From: Synanceia verrucosa
Lineage: Eukaryota > Chordata > Actinopteri > Perciformes > Synanceiidae
Assembly (NCBI GenBank): GCA_029721515.1
Contig: CM056564.1
Location: forward strand, 5,127,011 to 5,191,010
Direction of reading: 5' to 3'
Length of the DNA stretch: 64,000 nucleotides
Shown: in pieces, positions 20,842 through 29,416 of the stretch
Position numbering within the stretch: the first letter of the stretch is position 1
How the letters are laid out: each line of letters opens with the position of its first letter
The notes under the pieces: model-generated
Database searches by the model: none
Seen by the model: only the letters and a program-made list of their open reading frames with translations
Told to the model about the DNA's origin: nothing
Translations under genes and position numbers: made by a program

Positions 20842-23390
20842 AGTAGAAACAGAGCAGAGAACAGCTGGCCGAAGCCATTACAGCAGAATCACTGGAATAC
20901 ATCACTATTTCCTTCCTCTCCTCTTCAGCCCTTCCGTATATTTCCTCCTCTCCTTTTTACTCGTTCTCTCCTTCCCTCCCATGATTTCTTCTATCCTTCC
21001 TTACCCTTTCCCTCTTTTCACTCCTTCCATCTCTCCCACTCATCCTTCACATTTTCTTATCTCCTTATTATTCTTCCCTTCTCTCCTTCTTTATCATACT
21101 CCTTTAGTCCTTTCCTTTCTTCCAGACTTTCATCTCCTCCTTTCTGTCTTTTTTCTCCTACCTGTTATTTCCTTTCCTCTTTCCCTATGCTTCACTCATT
21201 TTATTCCTTCTCTCCTTCCTTTTAATCTTCTTTTCCTCCTCATCTTTTCCCCATACCTCTCTCATTGCTCCATCTTTCTAAGAATTCTAGTCTTTCTCCT
21301 CCCTTTGTTTCCATCTCCATCTTCATCTTTCTCTCGTTCCTTTTCATTCCCCTCCCTGTCTCCTCTCCTTTTATATCTCCTCCTCCCTCCAGCCTTCCTC
21401 CCTCTTCTCCTCCCCTTTCTTTTCTTATCTCTCCCCTCCATTAATTTCCAATTCTCTCCCTCTCCCCTCCTCTCTCTCCTTCAGTTGAATGTGCTTGTCA
21501 TCCTAAATCGCTCTCATTCCTCTCCTCTCATCTGCCTCCTCCTCCTCCTCTTTCTCTTCTCTCCTCCTCTACATCAAACTCAAACATCTCTCCCACATCT
21601 CCTTTTTACCCTCTCATCTCTCATTTTCCTCCATTTATTAGCTTTTTTCTTTTTTAAATATTGTTTTTATCTTTTAGCATTGTTACAGTCATTCTAATGT
21701 TTTTTTTAATTAAACAGTATTCATTTTTTATTATTTATCCTCTACAATGGTCCCTTCTGTAAGAGAAGCAGATAGCTTTGTATTGCACGACCCTGTCCTG
21801 TTCTATTTCTGTATCTTTATTCATCCAGATTTAGTCAGAGACAATGGGGCTGATTTTGTCTCTGTGTTTTTTATGGCCTTTGTTGGTTTTAGCAAAAGGG
21901 AGCAGATATTGCCTCAGTGTCTGTGACAGCGAAGAGAAACAAACATGTCTGCTTAAAGAGCTCACCACTACCTTCAGGTCAACTTACTTCTTTATTCTCT
22001 TTTTTGTCTTTAGTCTTTAATTGTTTAGCACAAATTATATGACAAATCTGTGCAAGGTGGGAACAAAGCCTTTTCAAGCTTGTACAGAGTTCCACACCTA
22101 GCCAATCAGAGAACATATTACATGCAGTCTAAACATGAAAAAAATATATGTATATTTGATTCCAAAAGAAAGAGAGACAAAGAAGACACAATTACTTACA
22201 TGAAATGGAAAAAAGAATGGAAGGAAAGATCTATCGAAAAAGGATAAGTGAGGGTTCAGGTTGATAGTAGATATTTTTTCAAATGGTGTTTTTGGTCAAT
22301 TCGAGGTGAATGTAACCATCGCCTGTGGCTGCTGTGTGGCTCAGCAAAGGTTAGACTCCACTCTTGTGGTTTCAGGCTTTCCACCTCATTTTTGAACCTG
22401 GCTGAGGGGATTTACTCCCATTCAGCCACAAGAGCATCACTAAGATCCAACATCACTAAGGTCCAACAGGGCTGGATCATACTTGGTGTTCCTGTTCATC
22501 TCAAAGGAGTTGGACAGGGTTCAGGTCAGGACTTCTCTTTATGGACCTGACCCTACCTGTGCATGTGGGTAATGTCATGGTGAAAACGGGAAGGTTCAAA
22601 CACAAACTGTCAACACTAAATTATATAAAATATAATTTCAGTGGTTAGCACTGTCGCCGGCTTCCTCCCACCATCCAAAAATATGCATGGGGATTAGAAT
22701 TGGCTGATTTAAATTGTCCGTAGGTGCGAATGTGAGTGTGAGTGGTTGTCTGTCTCTATGTGTCCTGTGATGAACGGGAGACTTGTCCAGGGTGTACCCT
22801 GCCTTTCACCCTAAGACAGCTGGGATAGGCTCCAGCCCCCCAAAATCCTATGAGAGGATACTGTTGTTGTAGCATCACCTTTCTCTGGAGCCAAGCAACC
22901 AAAGCTGGAAAAAAACAGCCCCAGACCAAAAGCACATTGAAATATGGACGTCCCTGTCCTCATGTGTCCCAAAGACTGGATTGCTATGAAATTGTCTAAA
23001 GCAATTCCTCCACAGAGAATGAACTGTTTAATTTAAATTAAGCCACGGCCTTCCTCTCACACTACCCTCAGAGTCACCTTTATATTTACTGGATTTTTTT
23101 TTTTTAAAACAAACTGCATTCAAAGTAACTGAGACTCAAGAAAGGTTTTTATGTTGCTTTTCCTTTGGAGCTTTGTTGTTGTAATGTTCGATTTTGTTAT
23201 GTTTGGGAGGACTTGATTTTTCAGGTGCATGAATATGACCCATAATCATCCTCTCCCACTGTGTACATACAGGGAGCAAGAGCTGAAAGTTTACCAGGCC
23301 AGGAGGAGCCTGGAGGAGGCTCTGATGGCTGACGGTTTGGCGCGGGCCGCCGAAAACACACGAGAGCTGCTGGAGGGAAAGACGGCCTGA
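5810..23390 (+). CDS. mbd2: mbd2, methyl-CpG-binding domain protein 2 (six coding exons, 265 aa)
   Basis: Reads 5-methyl-CpG in the nucleus and recruits the NuRD (Mi-2) repressor complex; this role is known for the family. Seen here: joined exons give 265 residues. The MBD spans about residues 8-75, with Arg22, Tyr34 and Arg44 at the positions that contact methyl-CpG in vertebrate MBD2. The conserved middle block (residues 93-137, including PIRQTASIFKQPVTKV) follows, then the helical region with PITGQ and NTSQPLCKAF. A charged C-terminal helix (about 227-255, containing LEEALMAD) corresponds to the coiled coil that binds GATAD2A/B. KKEEVIRKSGLSAGKSDVYY and KMMP point to MBD2 rather than MBD3. 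There is no Arg/Gly-rich N-terminus, so the length is close to human MBD2b (262 aa). Start: ATG 5810 has A at -3 and G at +4; ATG 5807 directly before it is weaker. All junctions are GT-AG and in frame. The mbd2/mbd3 choice rests on remembered residues, not an alignment. Confidence 0.93.
6862..6889. repeat. (ATT)n microsatellite
   Basis: About nine ATT units inside mbd2 intron 1. Confidence 0.9.
6993..7285. mobile_element. MITE with CCTTAATTTCCACTGGA terminal inverted repeats
   Basis: The left end CCTTAATTTCCACTGGA is matched exactly by the right end TCCAGTGGAAATTAAGG, a 17-bp perfect inverted repeat. The interior carries CCGATGT/ACATCGG motifs near both ends. Related right-end sequence recurs at 52350-52390. 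No clear target duplication is seen and the superfamily is not assigned. Confidence 0.65.
8411..8779. mobile_element. MITE with TTAGCCTGG ends, hAT-like
   Basis: Starts TTAGCCTGG and ends CCAGGCTAA. It is flanked by near-identical GGCGTGG and GGCCTGG (one mismatch), compatible with a roughly 8-bp hAT duplication. It has no coding capacity. Confidence 0.5.
9486..9953 (+). mobile_element. Tc1-derived non-autonomous element, copy A
   Basis: Starts like the Tc1-type end CATARCATTCTGACCAC and ends GGTCATAATTATT. In between lie decayed Tc1 transposase-region segments (CTGCAGTGGTCAGGATCTATC, quoted here as about 20 bases; GGACAAGGATCACTGATGCA). No open transposase frame remains. A reversed copy lies at 30052-30312 and a single end at 12903-12955. 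Confidence 0.65.
10045..10087. repeat. (AC)n-(CG)n-(AC)n alternating tract
   Basis: CA repeats flank a core of alternating CG at 10058-10070. The unbroken purine-pyrimidine alternation of about 43 bp is Z-DNA-prone and unusually CpG-dense for this intron. Confidence 0.9.
10578..11210. mobile_element. Probable non-autonomous hAT-like element
   Basis: The left edge (GAGCTCGGTATCGATTCTGA) and right edge (TTAAATCCAGCCCTCA) resemble the ends of fish hAT elements, with GATTGATT/GATTCAAT-rich subterminal sequence. It is non-coding. Boundaries are approximate. Confidence 0.35.
12546..12705 (+). CDS. mbd2: mbd2 coding exon 2 (second half of MBD)
   Basis: Encodes residues 37-90, from SPSGKKFRSKPQ through DFRTGKMM to the Lys/Arg-rich end of the MBD. 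The acceptor is a strong pyrimidine run ending TTTCTTCAG|T. The donor is AAG|GTAACG. Codon 37 (AGT, Ser) is completed across the exon 1-2 junction, which confirms the join. Confidence 0.93.
12903..12955 (-). mobile_element. Tc1-like terminal fragment
   Basis: ATCAGGCATAACATCATGACC is the outer end of a Tc1-type inverted repeat, related to the ends at 9486 and 30052. Only this end is present. Confidence 0.55.
13026..13057. repeat. Short perfect hairpin
   Basis: GTATGTATGCTGT (13026-13038) is the exact reverse complement of 13045-13057, with a 6-base loop. Confidence 0.85.
13297..13580 (+). repeat. tRNA-derived SINE, copy 2 (internally deleted)
   Basis: GCGGCATGGTGGTGTAGTGG leads directly into the body (CTTCCTCCCACCATCC, GGGGATTAGGTTAATTGG), so the B-box segment is missing. 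It ends with a (GGAT)n tail at about 13556-13578. Length is close to other body copies. Confidence 0.75.
15229..15377 (+). repeat. Dispersed repeat fragment, copy 1
   Basis: Shares ATTTCATATCAAACACTA, CTTTCAACAGCAAATATAT and CGGTAGGCATCACATGACCA with 32104-32248 in the same orientation. No known family is assigned; it may be the edge of a hAT-type element. Confidence 0.55.
15965..16006. repeat. (CA)n microsatellite
   Basis: About 42 bp of CA in mbd2 intron 2. Confidence 0.95.
16040..16490 (-). mobile_element. hAT-type remnant
   Basis: The minus-strand start AACCAGTGGTTTTCAAAGTG resembles the CAGTGGTTCTCAAA end of hAT (Charlie-like) elements. The other edge reads TGTCAAGGACCCCTAAACTAG. The AT-rich interior has no coding capacity. 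Confidence 0.45.
16774..16819. repeat. 20-bp perfect inverted repeat (hairpin)
   Basis: The arm 16774-16793 (GGCCATGGAGTTG...) is exactly complementary to 16800-16819, with a 6-base loop. After one mismatch, pairing continues for several A/T pairs outside the stem. Confidence 0.9.
17255..17297. repeat. (GT)n microsatellite
   Basis: About 43 bp of GT in intron 2, about 300 bp before mbd2 exon 3. Confidence 0.95.
17361..17389. repeat. (AC)n microsatellite
   Basis: About 29 bp of AC, about 207 bp before mbd2 exon 3. It is complementary to the GT array at 17255. Confidence 0.95.
17596..17736 (+). CDS. mbd2: mbd2 coding exon 3
   Basis: Encodes residues 91-137: GGKPDLNTALP, PIRQTASIFKQPVTKV and ending SEQPRQ. 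The acceptor CATCCAG|GG gives one extra glycine relative to the mammalian KGKPDL junction. The donor is CAG|GTGAGA. A 60-bp CA repeat starts at the eighth intron base, so this exon sits between two CA arrays (17361-17389 and 17744-17803). Confidence 0.92.
17744..17803. repeat. (CA)n microsatellite at the mbd2 exon 3 donor
   Basis: 60 bp of CA starting at the eighth base of intron 3. On the transcribed RNA it is a CA repeat, the kind of sequence bound by hnRNP L. Confidence 0.95.
18330..18420 (+). CDS. mbd2: mbd2 coding exon 4
   Basis: Encodes residues 138-167, from LFWERRLKGL to TMDLPKGLQ, plus one base. The acceptor is CTGCAG and the donor GTAAGT is consensus. The following intron is only 74 bp (18421-18494), the sole short intron of the gene. 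Confidence 0.93.
18495..18672 (+). CDS. mbd2: mbd2 coding exon 5
   Basis: Encodes Ser168 (split codon) to residue 226, with SSDDTLLSAIASALH, PITGQ, the WLNTSQPLCKAF block and the start of TDEHIR. The acceptor is CTCTGCAG. The donor CG|GTGAGA leaves two bases of Arg227 to be completed in exon 6. Confidence 0.93.
19110..19680. repeat. Region rich in TTTTAGTC motifs
   Basis: TTTTAGTC or close variants (ACTAAAA on the other strand) recur many times over about 570 bp, including TTTTAGTCAACGAAAACT and AGTTTTAGTCAATCC. Similar reverse motifs occur at 4437-4530. This is a decayed internally repetitive element of unknown class. Confidence 0.5.
20783..20839. repeat. (GT)n microsatellite
   Basis: About 57 bp of GT directly before the pyrimidine-rich tract. 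Confidence 0.95.
20908..21645. repeat. Long polypyrimidine (C/T) tract
   Basis: About 740 bp in which the plus strand is overwhelmingly C and T, with few purines. It keeps a 303-codon frame open by composition alone (Leu/Ser/Pro/Phe only), so this is not a gene. Confidence 0.85.
22270..23035 (-). mobile_element. Decayed Tc1-like element interrupted by a SINE
   Basis: Minus-strand Tc1 transposase signatures survive as nucleotide similarity: ACTCCCATTCAGCCACAAGAG at about 22418 and GGTTCAGGTCAGGACTTC at about 22517 (each quoted to 20 or so bases), then AACAGCCCCAGACC at about 22914. The piece is split by the SINE at 22640-22860. No frame is left. Confidence 0.55.
22640..22860 (+). repeat. tRNA-derived SINE, copy 3 (B-box segment missing)
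   Basis: GTGGTTAGCACTGTCGCC joins straight to GGCTTCCTCCCACCATCC and then the usual body to CCTATGAGAGGATA. It lacks the GGATGG tail. It is nested in the Tc1 remnant, so it inserted later. Confidence 0.75.
23273..23390 (+). CDS. mbd2: mbd2 coding exon 6 with stop codon
   Basis: Completes Arg227 and encodes residues 228-265: the coiled-coil helix, then ARAAENTRELLEGKTA and TGA. The tail differs from the acidic mammalian end but has the same ARAA/SRAA start, which favours mbd2. A donor-like ATG|GTAAGG follows five bases after the stop, so the 3' UTR may be spliced. Confidence 0.9.
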
Positions 23391-23426
23391 AGATGGTAAG
23401 GCATTTACCTGTTTTGCACTTTAAAC

Positions 23427-23432
23427 AATAAA
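23427..23432 (+). terminator. Possible mbd2 poly(A) signal (AATAAA)
   Basis: AATAAA lies 37 bases after the mbd2 stop. It would give a very short 3' UTR if used. A longer or spliced 3' UTR is equally possible. Confidence 0.35.
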
Positions 23433-24112
23433 AGTGTAAAAGCAAAGAACGGTTTAAAAAGGTTGAAGTTTAGGGTACAAAAGTGAATTTTAAGACTTTA
23501 AACCACTGACAGACTCGGCCTGCCTCACAGTCTCTGGTAAGTTTTCCAGAGTTGTTGTTTGAATTGAAAAGGCTGCGCTCATTTGGTTTTGAGCAGGTCA
23601 CAGTTATTATACCTTGACTGGCGGATCTAAGTGGTCTGGAGAAAGATAGAAGCAGCAGAAAGAAAAACTCCTCTGTAGGCTCATCATGGTTTTAGATTGA
23701 CAGTTCAAACAGAACCTCAGCAGGTTCTTCACCTTCTTTGTTTGGGTTCGACTGCAGATTATTCTTCTTAAAGCAGCTGATGTTTAAGACCACGGGCATA
23801 TGATAAGAACTGTATTGGATCCCAAGTTGTGTATATTTAGTCCAATGAGCAACACTCACTACTCACACACACACCAAACACATTTTCTAGCTTCAAAGTT
23901 TTAGGTGCATTTTCTGATATATGCAGAATATCCTCAACAGTTTTTTCCCCATGGATAAAAAAAATCATAATATAGTAGAGCATAACACAAAGTCATAATT
24001 GACTGCAGTTCTATTTTGCAATGGAGAAAACATTTTTATGGGCAACAGGGGGATTATTTCAATACCACAAGTTGCCACTGGGCAAAATTTGATGCAAGGC
24101 TGAGCAGTGGTG
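23433..24112. other. No gene seen
   Basis: Downstream flank or 3' UTR of mbd2. No exon or repeat is recognised. Confidence 0.5.
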
Positions 24113-25260
24113 CCGAGATGAGTTATTAGATTAAATGAGATTCAAGTTTATTGTCATCACACATATCACAAGTACAAGGTATGAAATGCATTTTGCATCC
24201 AACCAGAAGTGCAAAAGAGCAGCAATAAATTAATGATAATATACATGTAACAGAATATACATGTAATAAGAATGTACATATGACCGAATATATATGCTGG
24301 AGTATAGGTTATGGGATGGAATGTAAACATTTACAGTATATACAGAGTATATATTATATAATTTAAGAAATTAATAATATTTACAGTATATACAGAAAGT
24401 ACAAACTCTGCAGTAGTGCAGTGATACAGAGTTCAGCAGGGAGTCCCTGAACCTTGTGGTTTTGGTCTGTGAGTTTTGTGATTAGTTTGGAGGGGATGAC
24501 AGTGTGAGAGGTGTGAGAGGACAGAGTGCAGCACCATGGAGACTGCATCTTCTGTGTTCCTGTTATGGTAGGCAAACTGGTGGGGGGATGTCAGGATCTG
24601 AGGTGTGCCAGCACCAGCTGTTCTAAGCACTTTGATGGGGGTGAGAGCTACCGGGTGGTAGTTTGGGTTTGGGTACTGGTACAGTGGAGGTGGACTTGAA
24701 GCAGGTGGGTACAACAGCGTGGACCAGGGACAGGTTCAATAAGTTCATCAGGACCCCCACCAGCTCTCCTGCTCTGAGGACAAGTCCAGGACTGCCATCG
24801 GGACTGGCAGCGTTTCATGTCTTGACCGTGCTCAGCACTACTCTGACATCTGTATGGGTATTAGGAGTGTTAGGGGTGTTAGGAGTGTTAGGGGTGGGTG
24901 ATCTGCAGACCTGAGCTCTGCCATGGATGCAGGCTCCAGGTTGTCCTTCTCAAAACAAGCTGTTAAGCTCGTTGAGAAAGGAGATATCAGAGAATGGGAG
25001 GGAGGGCTTGATGGCTTTAATCACTGGTGGATGCTTTGCCACATGTGTCAGGAGTTGGAGTTGGTGAAGTACTCCTCAACCTTCTGTTCTTCTGATAGCA
25101 CTCTGCAGGTCAGCCCTGGCTGCACTGCTTGTTCATCTCCTGACATACAGTGTTATTATAGCATACTTCCATGTACAGGCCAGACAGGACTGGAGGTGAT
25201 GGGTAACATTAGCCAGTCGTAACAACCTAGTTTCAGACAGAAACAGAGGATGAGGAGAGA
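24113..25260 (-). mobile_element. Non-LTR retrotransposon (LINE) remnant
   Basis: The 3' edge reads GATTCAAGTTTATTGTCATC, and the minus-strand body includes CCTGAACCTTGTGGTTTTGG and GAGGACAAGTCCAGGACTGCC (quoted to about 20 bases). These patterns match the antisense of a fish non-LTR element between endonuclease and reverse transcriptase, from memory. No long frame remains. A 9-bp minisatellite (TTAGGRGTG, about four units) lies at 24858-24896. Confidence 0.45.
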
Positions 25261-25659
25261 CATACAGTGTCAGCGTAAACTGTAAAAAACAACAGTCACC
25301 ATGAGGTAAAAATAGAGATTTAAAGGTCTGTGGACATGATGCAAAACAAACACAAGTGATATACACATACTTATTTACCTCATGACACATGACATCATAT
25401 CACAGTAACACATCTCCTCCACACACACACACACACACATCAATTAATCCCCAGCAACCAGTAGCATAGATATAAACAATAATTATATACTGAAAATATA
25501 TATACTAAAAGTATAATATACAGTATATACTAAAAGTATAGAACTGTTAAACTACAGAACCACTAAACTACTACACTAGTTTGTGTGTGTGTGTGTTCAT
25601 TGCTGGGATGGGACTTTCACCGTCTGCTTGAAATTCAGCCATGCAGCAGACTAGCACAC

Positions 25660-25661
<2 letters not shown>

Positions 25662-25697
<36 letters not shown>

Positions 25698-25711
25698 TGT
25701 GTGTGTGTGTG
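25662..25711. repeat. (GT)n microsatellite
   Basis: About 50 bp of GT with one interruption. A shorter CA run is at 25420-25438. Confidence 0.95.
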
Positions 25712-26599
25712 ATTGATGTGATAAGTGTGTGTATGTGTTATATTACACTTTGTTTGGTTATTGGTTATATTTCACTCTGCAGAGCCTGTAAACAAAACCA
25801 AATTCAGAAAAAGGCAAACATTTACTTTCCTAAGTTCACACATTCATCCATCATCTCTCTATTTCTCAGCTGCTTATCCAGGTCAGGGTCACCGTGGCAA
25901 CTAAGCAACACTGCAGACCAGACACTGCCTTCAGAGTGAAAAGGTTTTGCTGTAGAGTTTAAGATCTGAAGTTCTTTCAGAGCCGCATGTGAAGACTGCA
26001 CACTGGATTCGTCTAACTCCAGTTGTTCTTAATTAAGTCCAGATTTTTGTGCAGTTTGTCCTCAGTTTGAGGGCAGTGATGAAGGAAAGACCATGGAGCC
26101 ATTAAATAATATATAAGAGTCATCCTCTGGGGAGCAGGCATGTGATGTGGACATTTCACTGAAATCTGTTCTGGACCCCAGTTTTCAAACATTTAGCATG
26201 ATTGTATCTGGCTAAAAGAGTCTTAAGGTTCGTTAAAGGCAGGGTCAGATCTAAAGAGACTAGCCAGAGCTGGACTTCCACTACTCTAAACTCAGCTCTG
26301 TGCTGTCAACCCGTTCCCTGTGAAAGTAGCTCCTCAAGTCCATAAATCTGGGGAGAAAGTCTGTAACACTGACAGCCAGGTAGGTTTATTACAGCCCTGT
26401 GACACACAGACCAGATTTTTTATCCTTCTTTGTCTGAGTATGTCAGATATTGATTGCTATCAGGATAAAGTAGAATCAAATTTAGTATTTTTATTGATCC
26501 CCATTGGGAGGAATTGTGACAGCTGCATGAATGAGTTATACGTAAGAAATACAAAATAAATATCATATACATAAAACACTTTTTTTGAATAATTGCAGC
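25712..26599. other. No gene; possible LINE-tail motif
   Basis: 26488-26515 carries TTTTATTGATCCCCATTGGG, a motif seen at fish LINE/SINE 3' ends. Nothing else is recognised. Confidence 0.4.
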
Positions 26600-26954
26600 A
26601 CTCATTGAGTGCCAGTTGTTTTATAAAACAGAAAGTGCCCTGTGCCAGTTCTCTATTTCATCATGAAAAAAAAATGTTTTACCTTGTTCCATTCTTGTTT
26701 TATCAGAGGTAGAGTAGAGGACACTTTCACCAAAATCACCACTTTTTGTCCAGATTGTGTTTGTTTTGCTCTCTGATCTCGATCATCTCCACTTCCTGCT
26801 TTGATCTCTGTGGCGTATAGCGTCTCTTTATGTCCTGACTACATCTCCCAGAAGCCCCAAAATTACTCTCAGGCTGCAGGAGACCGTGATCTGCAACCTG
26901 CTGCCAAAAAGACACTTTGACGGCGAAATACGTCAGTGGCACTGAAAGAGTTAA
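26600..26954. mobile_element. TTAA-type MITE family, copy a
   Basis: Left ACTCATTGAGTGCCAG and right GTGGCACTGAAAGAGTTAA form the inverted ends, with TTAA at the right tip. The middle (CTTGTTCCATTCTTGTTTTATC, partly quoted; TCTCCACTTCCTGCTTTGATC) is shared with 40143-40495. It is non-coding. Confidence 0.6.
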
Positions 26955-27029
26955 GGAGATTTGTAAAATCAGAGACCCACTCCCTGAATAGACCTTCTTT
27001 TTCAGCTATAAAGAAGTTTATTGTAAGTA

Positions 27030-27576
27030 TTATGGATGCTCAAGGTCAGCTATGTAATGCATTACAAAATGCATTACAATGCATTACAAAAATGGAAAGA
27101 TGCATCACCACCTGCATATGCACACTGGGTAAGAGAGGTTACATATTATATTCAACTGGAAAAAATTTGATATACTATGAAAGGGTTTATTCAGAAATTG
27201 CCTGGCAGCCTTTCCTGAACTTCTTACAGAATGTGAATGCAGATGATATAGAATTATAGTACGTATGTATGTACGTGTTCAGTATGTATCTAGGTATCAA
27301 CTTTGACTTAATCATTTGCCTTATGTGATTTACTTATATATGTATTTATTTTTCTATTTAATTACTTATTTTTATTTTATTTTAATTTTATTTTACTTGT
27401 ATTTATTTATTTTCTGCTTTTCCTTTCTTGTGTCTGGCTGCTGTGTTCGGATGTTGGTGTTGTAGGGTGGGGAGAGGGGTGGAGGGAGAAAAAAGAAAAA
27501 TTTGTAAAATGAACATGTATATAGTCATCTTTCTCCTAATATGTTAATAAAAAAGACCTTGATCAAAAAAAAAAAG
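27030..27576 (+). mobile_element. L1-type LINE 3' end with poly(A) tail
   Basis: An open stretch to 27259 ends YERVYSEIAWQPFLNFLQ, typical of the C-terminus of fish L1 ORF2. A non-coding tail follows, with AATAAA near 27545 and an A-run to 27576. It is 5'-truncated, as L1 copies usually are. Confidence 0.65.
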
Positions 27577-27583
27577 AAAATGC

Positions 27584-28141
27584 ATGGCAAAACATGCTCA
27601 TCTGAAGGCACAAACTATGAACACAGCACTACATCTCAAACAATACAAGTGGCTACTCAGAAGTTATGTGGCACCTGTAAAACTAGATTGTTACCACCAG
27701 AATATTCCTGACAGCTCTATGAAATGTAGTGATAATGTTGTACTGCATGTGGGAATGCCAAAAAAAAATCCAGTGTTTTTGGGGAAATGTAACCTGCATG
27801 ATTTCACAGTGGATCCACTTGGAGCAAAGCTCTGTATATGAGGTATTTATCCTAATCACTTATTTGCACCAGGCAAAGTGACATACTGCATCCATGATTG
27901 ATCTATCTCTGCTCCAGGCTAGGAGAGTGATCGCACTGAGGTGGAAAAGTATGGACAACCCTACACCTGGGATGTGGTTATCAGAAATGGTGTCATTCGT
28001 GACACTGGAGAAATTAACTTATGTTGCCAAAGGGAAACTATGTTCACACAGAGATATGGAATACTGTCATGCACTTCCTGGAAAGTGATCAGACTAAACT
28101 TTTTGATTGGCAGCGCCTGTGGAAACCTCAAAAATGCCTCA
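27584..28141 (+). pseudogene. L1-type ORF2 C-terminal fragment (broken)
   Basis: Two adjacent frames carry L1 ORF2 signatures: QYKWLLRSYVAPVKL and FTVDPLGAKLCI, then LLQARRVIALRWKSM and LEKLTYVAKGK. Stops at 27839-27841 and a frame change break it. The order of motifs matches the last about 180 residues of L1 ORF2. Confidence 0.65.
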
Positions 28142-28360
28142 TAAAAAACAGGACAACTATTAATTTTGTGTTTTTTCTTTGTTAAATTTTTTTAATGTTT
28201 ATGCTGTTGAGAGTGTGGGTGTGGGGTGAGGAGGGTGGTTCATAACATCAGTGTTCCTGTGACATATTTTCTGTGTCAAAAACAACAAATATATTGTAGA
28301 AAAAAGGAATGTAATAAAACAACAATGATGAAAATAGTAGAATAAGTAATGATAATTGGT

Positions 28361-28569
28361 AGGGATGTAACGATGCACTTGAACTTGCAGACAAATTATA
28401 ACTGAAAAGATTCCTTTATTTCTCAGACAAAAACTATATTTCTGAGGTTGGGTGGAACATTAAAACAAACTAAACTAAATTTTTTAATTTGATATATTTT
28501 GAATTATAATTTGAACATCATACATTTGTATCGATTGTTAATTGTCTGGTGATGCATCGTTACATTCCT
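28361..28569. mobile_element. Small hAT-like MITE
   Basis: AGGGATGTAACGATGCA on the left and TGCATCGTTACATTCCT on the right form a 17-bp inverted repeat with one mismatch. It is flanked by GATAATTGGT and GATAATTAGT. 209 bp, non-coding. Confidence 0.7.
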
Positions 28570-29056
28570 GATAATTAGTAATTAGTAATTAAGTATTTGC
28601 ATCATGTACTCAAGAAAGAAATAGCTTTTAAATGGCAAATGAAAATAAATGAAAAGCAATATTTAGAATATGACTTATGACGTATGAAATAAACAGTGAT
28701 TTTTGTGTTGTGATGACAAATGACAGTAATGGAGTGAGTCTATTTATGTTAATTTTAGCCAATTTGACAAAACACTACCGACTAACTTGGGTCTTCGCAC
28801 TGATTTGTTCATTGTGGCTCTAGTCTTCTTAAGAAATGGAGCAACTTTGCCAAAAAATGCTGAGTCACTCGGCAGCATTTTCAGTGGACAGAAACTTGTG
28901 TTAATGGTTATAATTTTAGCTCCACTTCTGGTAAAACGGGGAGTTAAATCATCAGGATATGTTTGTCAAGTTCAACACTCACATTATAGTTCTTTGTAAA
29001 TGTTGCTGTGGAGTATCTGTCATGATATATTTGTTGTTAATAGAAGCTGCAATATT

Positions 29057-29086
29057 GTGCGTGTGTGTGTGTGTTGTGAGAGGGCT

Positions 29087-29120
<34 letters not shown>
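29057..29120. repeat. Two adjacent (GT)n microsatellites
   Basis: GT runs at 29057-29074 and 29088-29120 separated by TTGTGAGAGGGC-type sequence. Confidence 0.9.
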
Positions 29121-29123
<3 letters not shown>

Positions 29124-29329
29124 CTCTCTGATGTTTCCTCTAAAAGCCGACAGATAAGGAGGCATTTTTTTAAGCACATTTGTTTTCTGTGGAGGGAAAA
29201 TTGTCCATTAATGCAGATTTATGCAGATTGGCTGGATGGAAGTCGTTTGGGCGAAAAGAGCCACTGAGAGTCGAGGAGTGATTACTAATGGGTTTTTATA
29301 GCTGGACCAGAGAGAGAGGCCAGCAGCCA

Positions 29330-29332
<3 letters not shown>

Positions 29333-29415
<83 letters not shown>
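29333..29415. repeat. (GT)n microsatellite, longest in the window
   Basis: About 83 bp of uninterrupted TG/GT. Confidence 0.95.

Positions 29416-29416
<1 letters not shown>

Larger units (their letters stand above)
18673..23272. other. mbd2 intron 5 (4.6 kb)
   Basis: Bounded by GT at 18673 and AG at 23271-23272. 19690-20780 and 21650-22250 show no recognised element. The remainder holds the TTTTAGTC-rich region, the GT array, the pyrimidine tract, a Tc1 remnant and a SINE. Confidence 0.8.

Noticed and set aside
20786..21697. 303-codon open frame
   Set aside because: It starts in a GT array (Cys-Val repeats) and continues through the pyrimidine tract as Leu/Ser/Pro/Phe only. The frame is open because C/T-only DNA cannot form stop codons easily.
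5920..23272. An H/ACA snoRNA inside an mbd2 intron, as I recall for mammals (SNORA37)
   Set aside because: I could not identify a convincing pair of hairpins with H and ACA boxes by eye. A covariance-model search of the introns would decide.
5810..23390. mbd3 instead of mbd2
   Set aside because: Segments such as PPGWKKEEVIRKSGLSAGKS, KMMP, TKVTSHPGNKV and the ARAA tail follow MBD2; the MBD3-type substitutions and acidic tail are absent.
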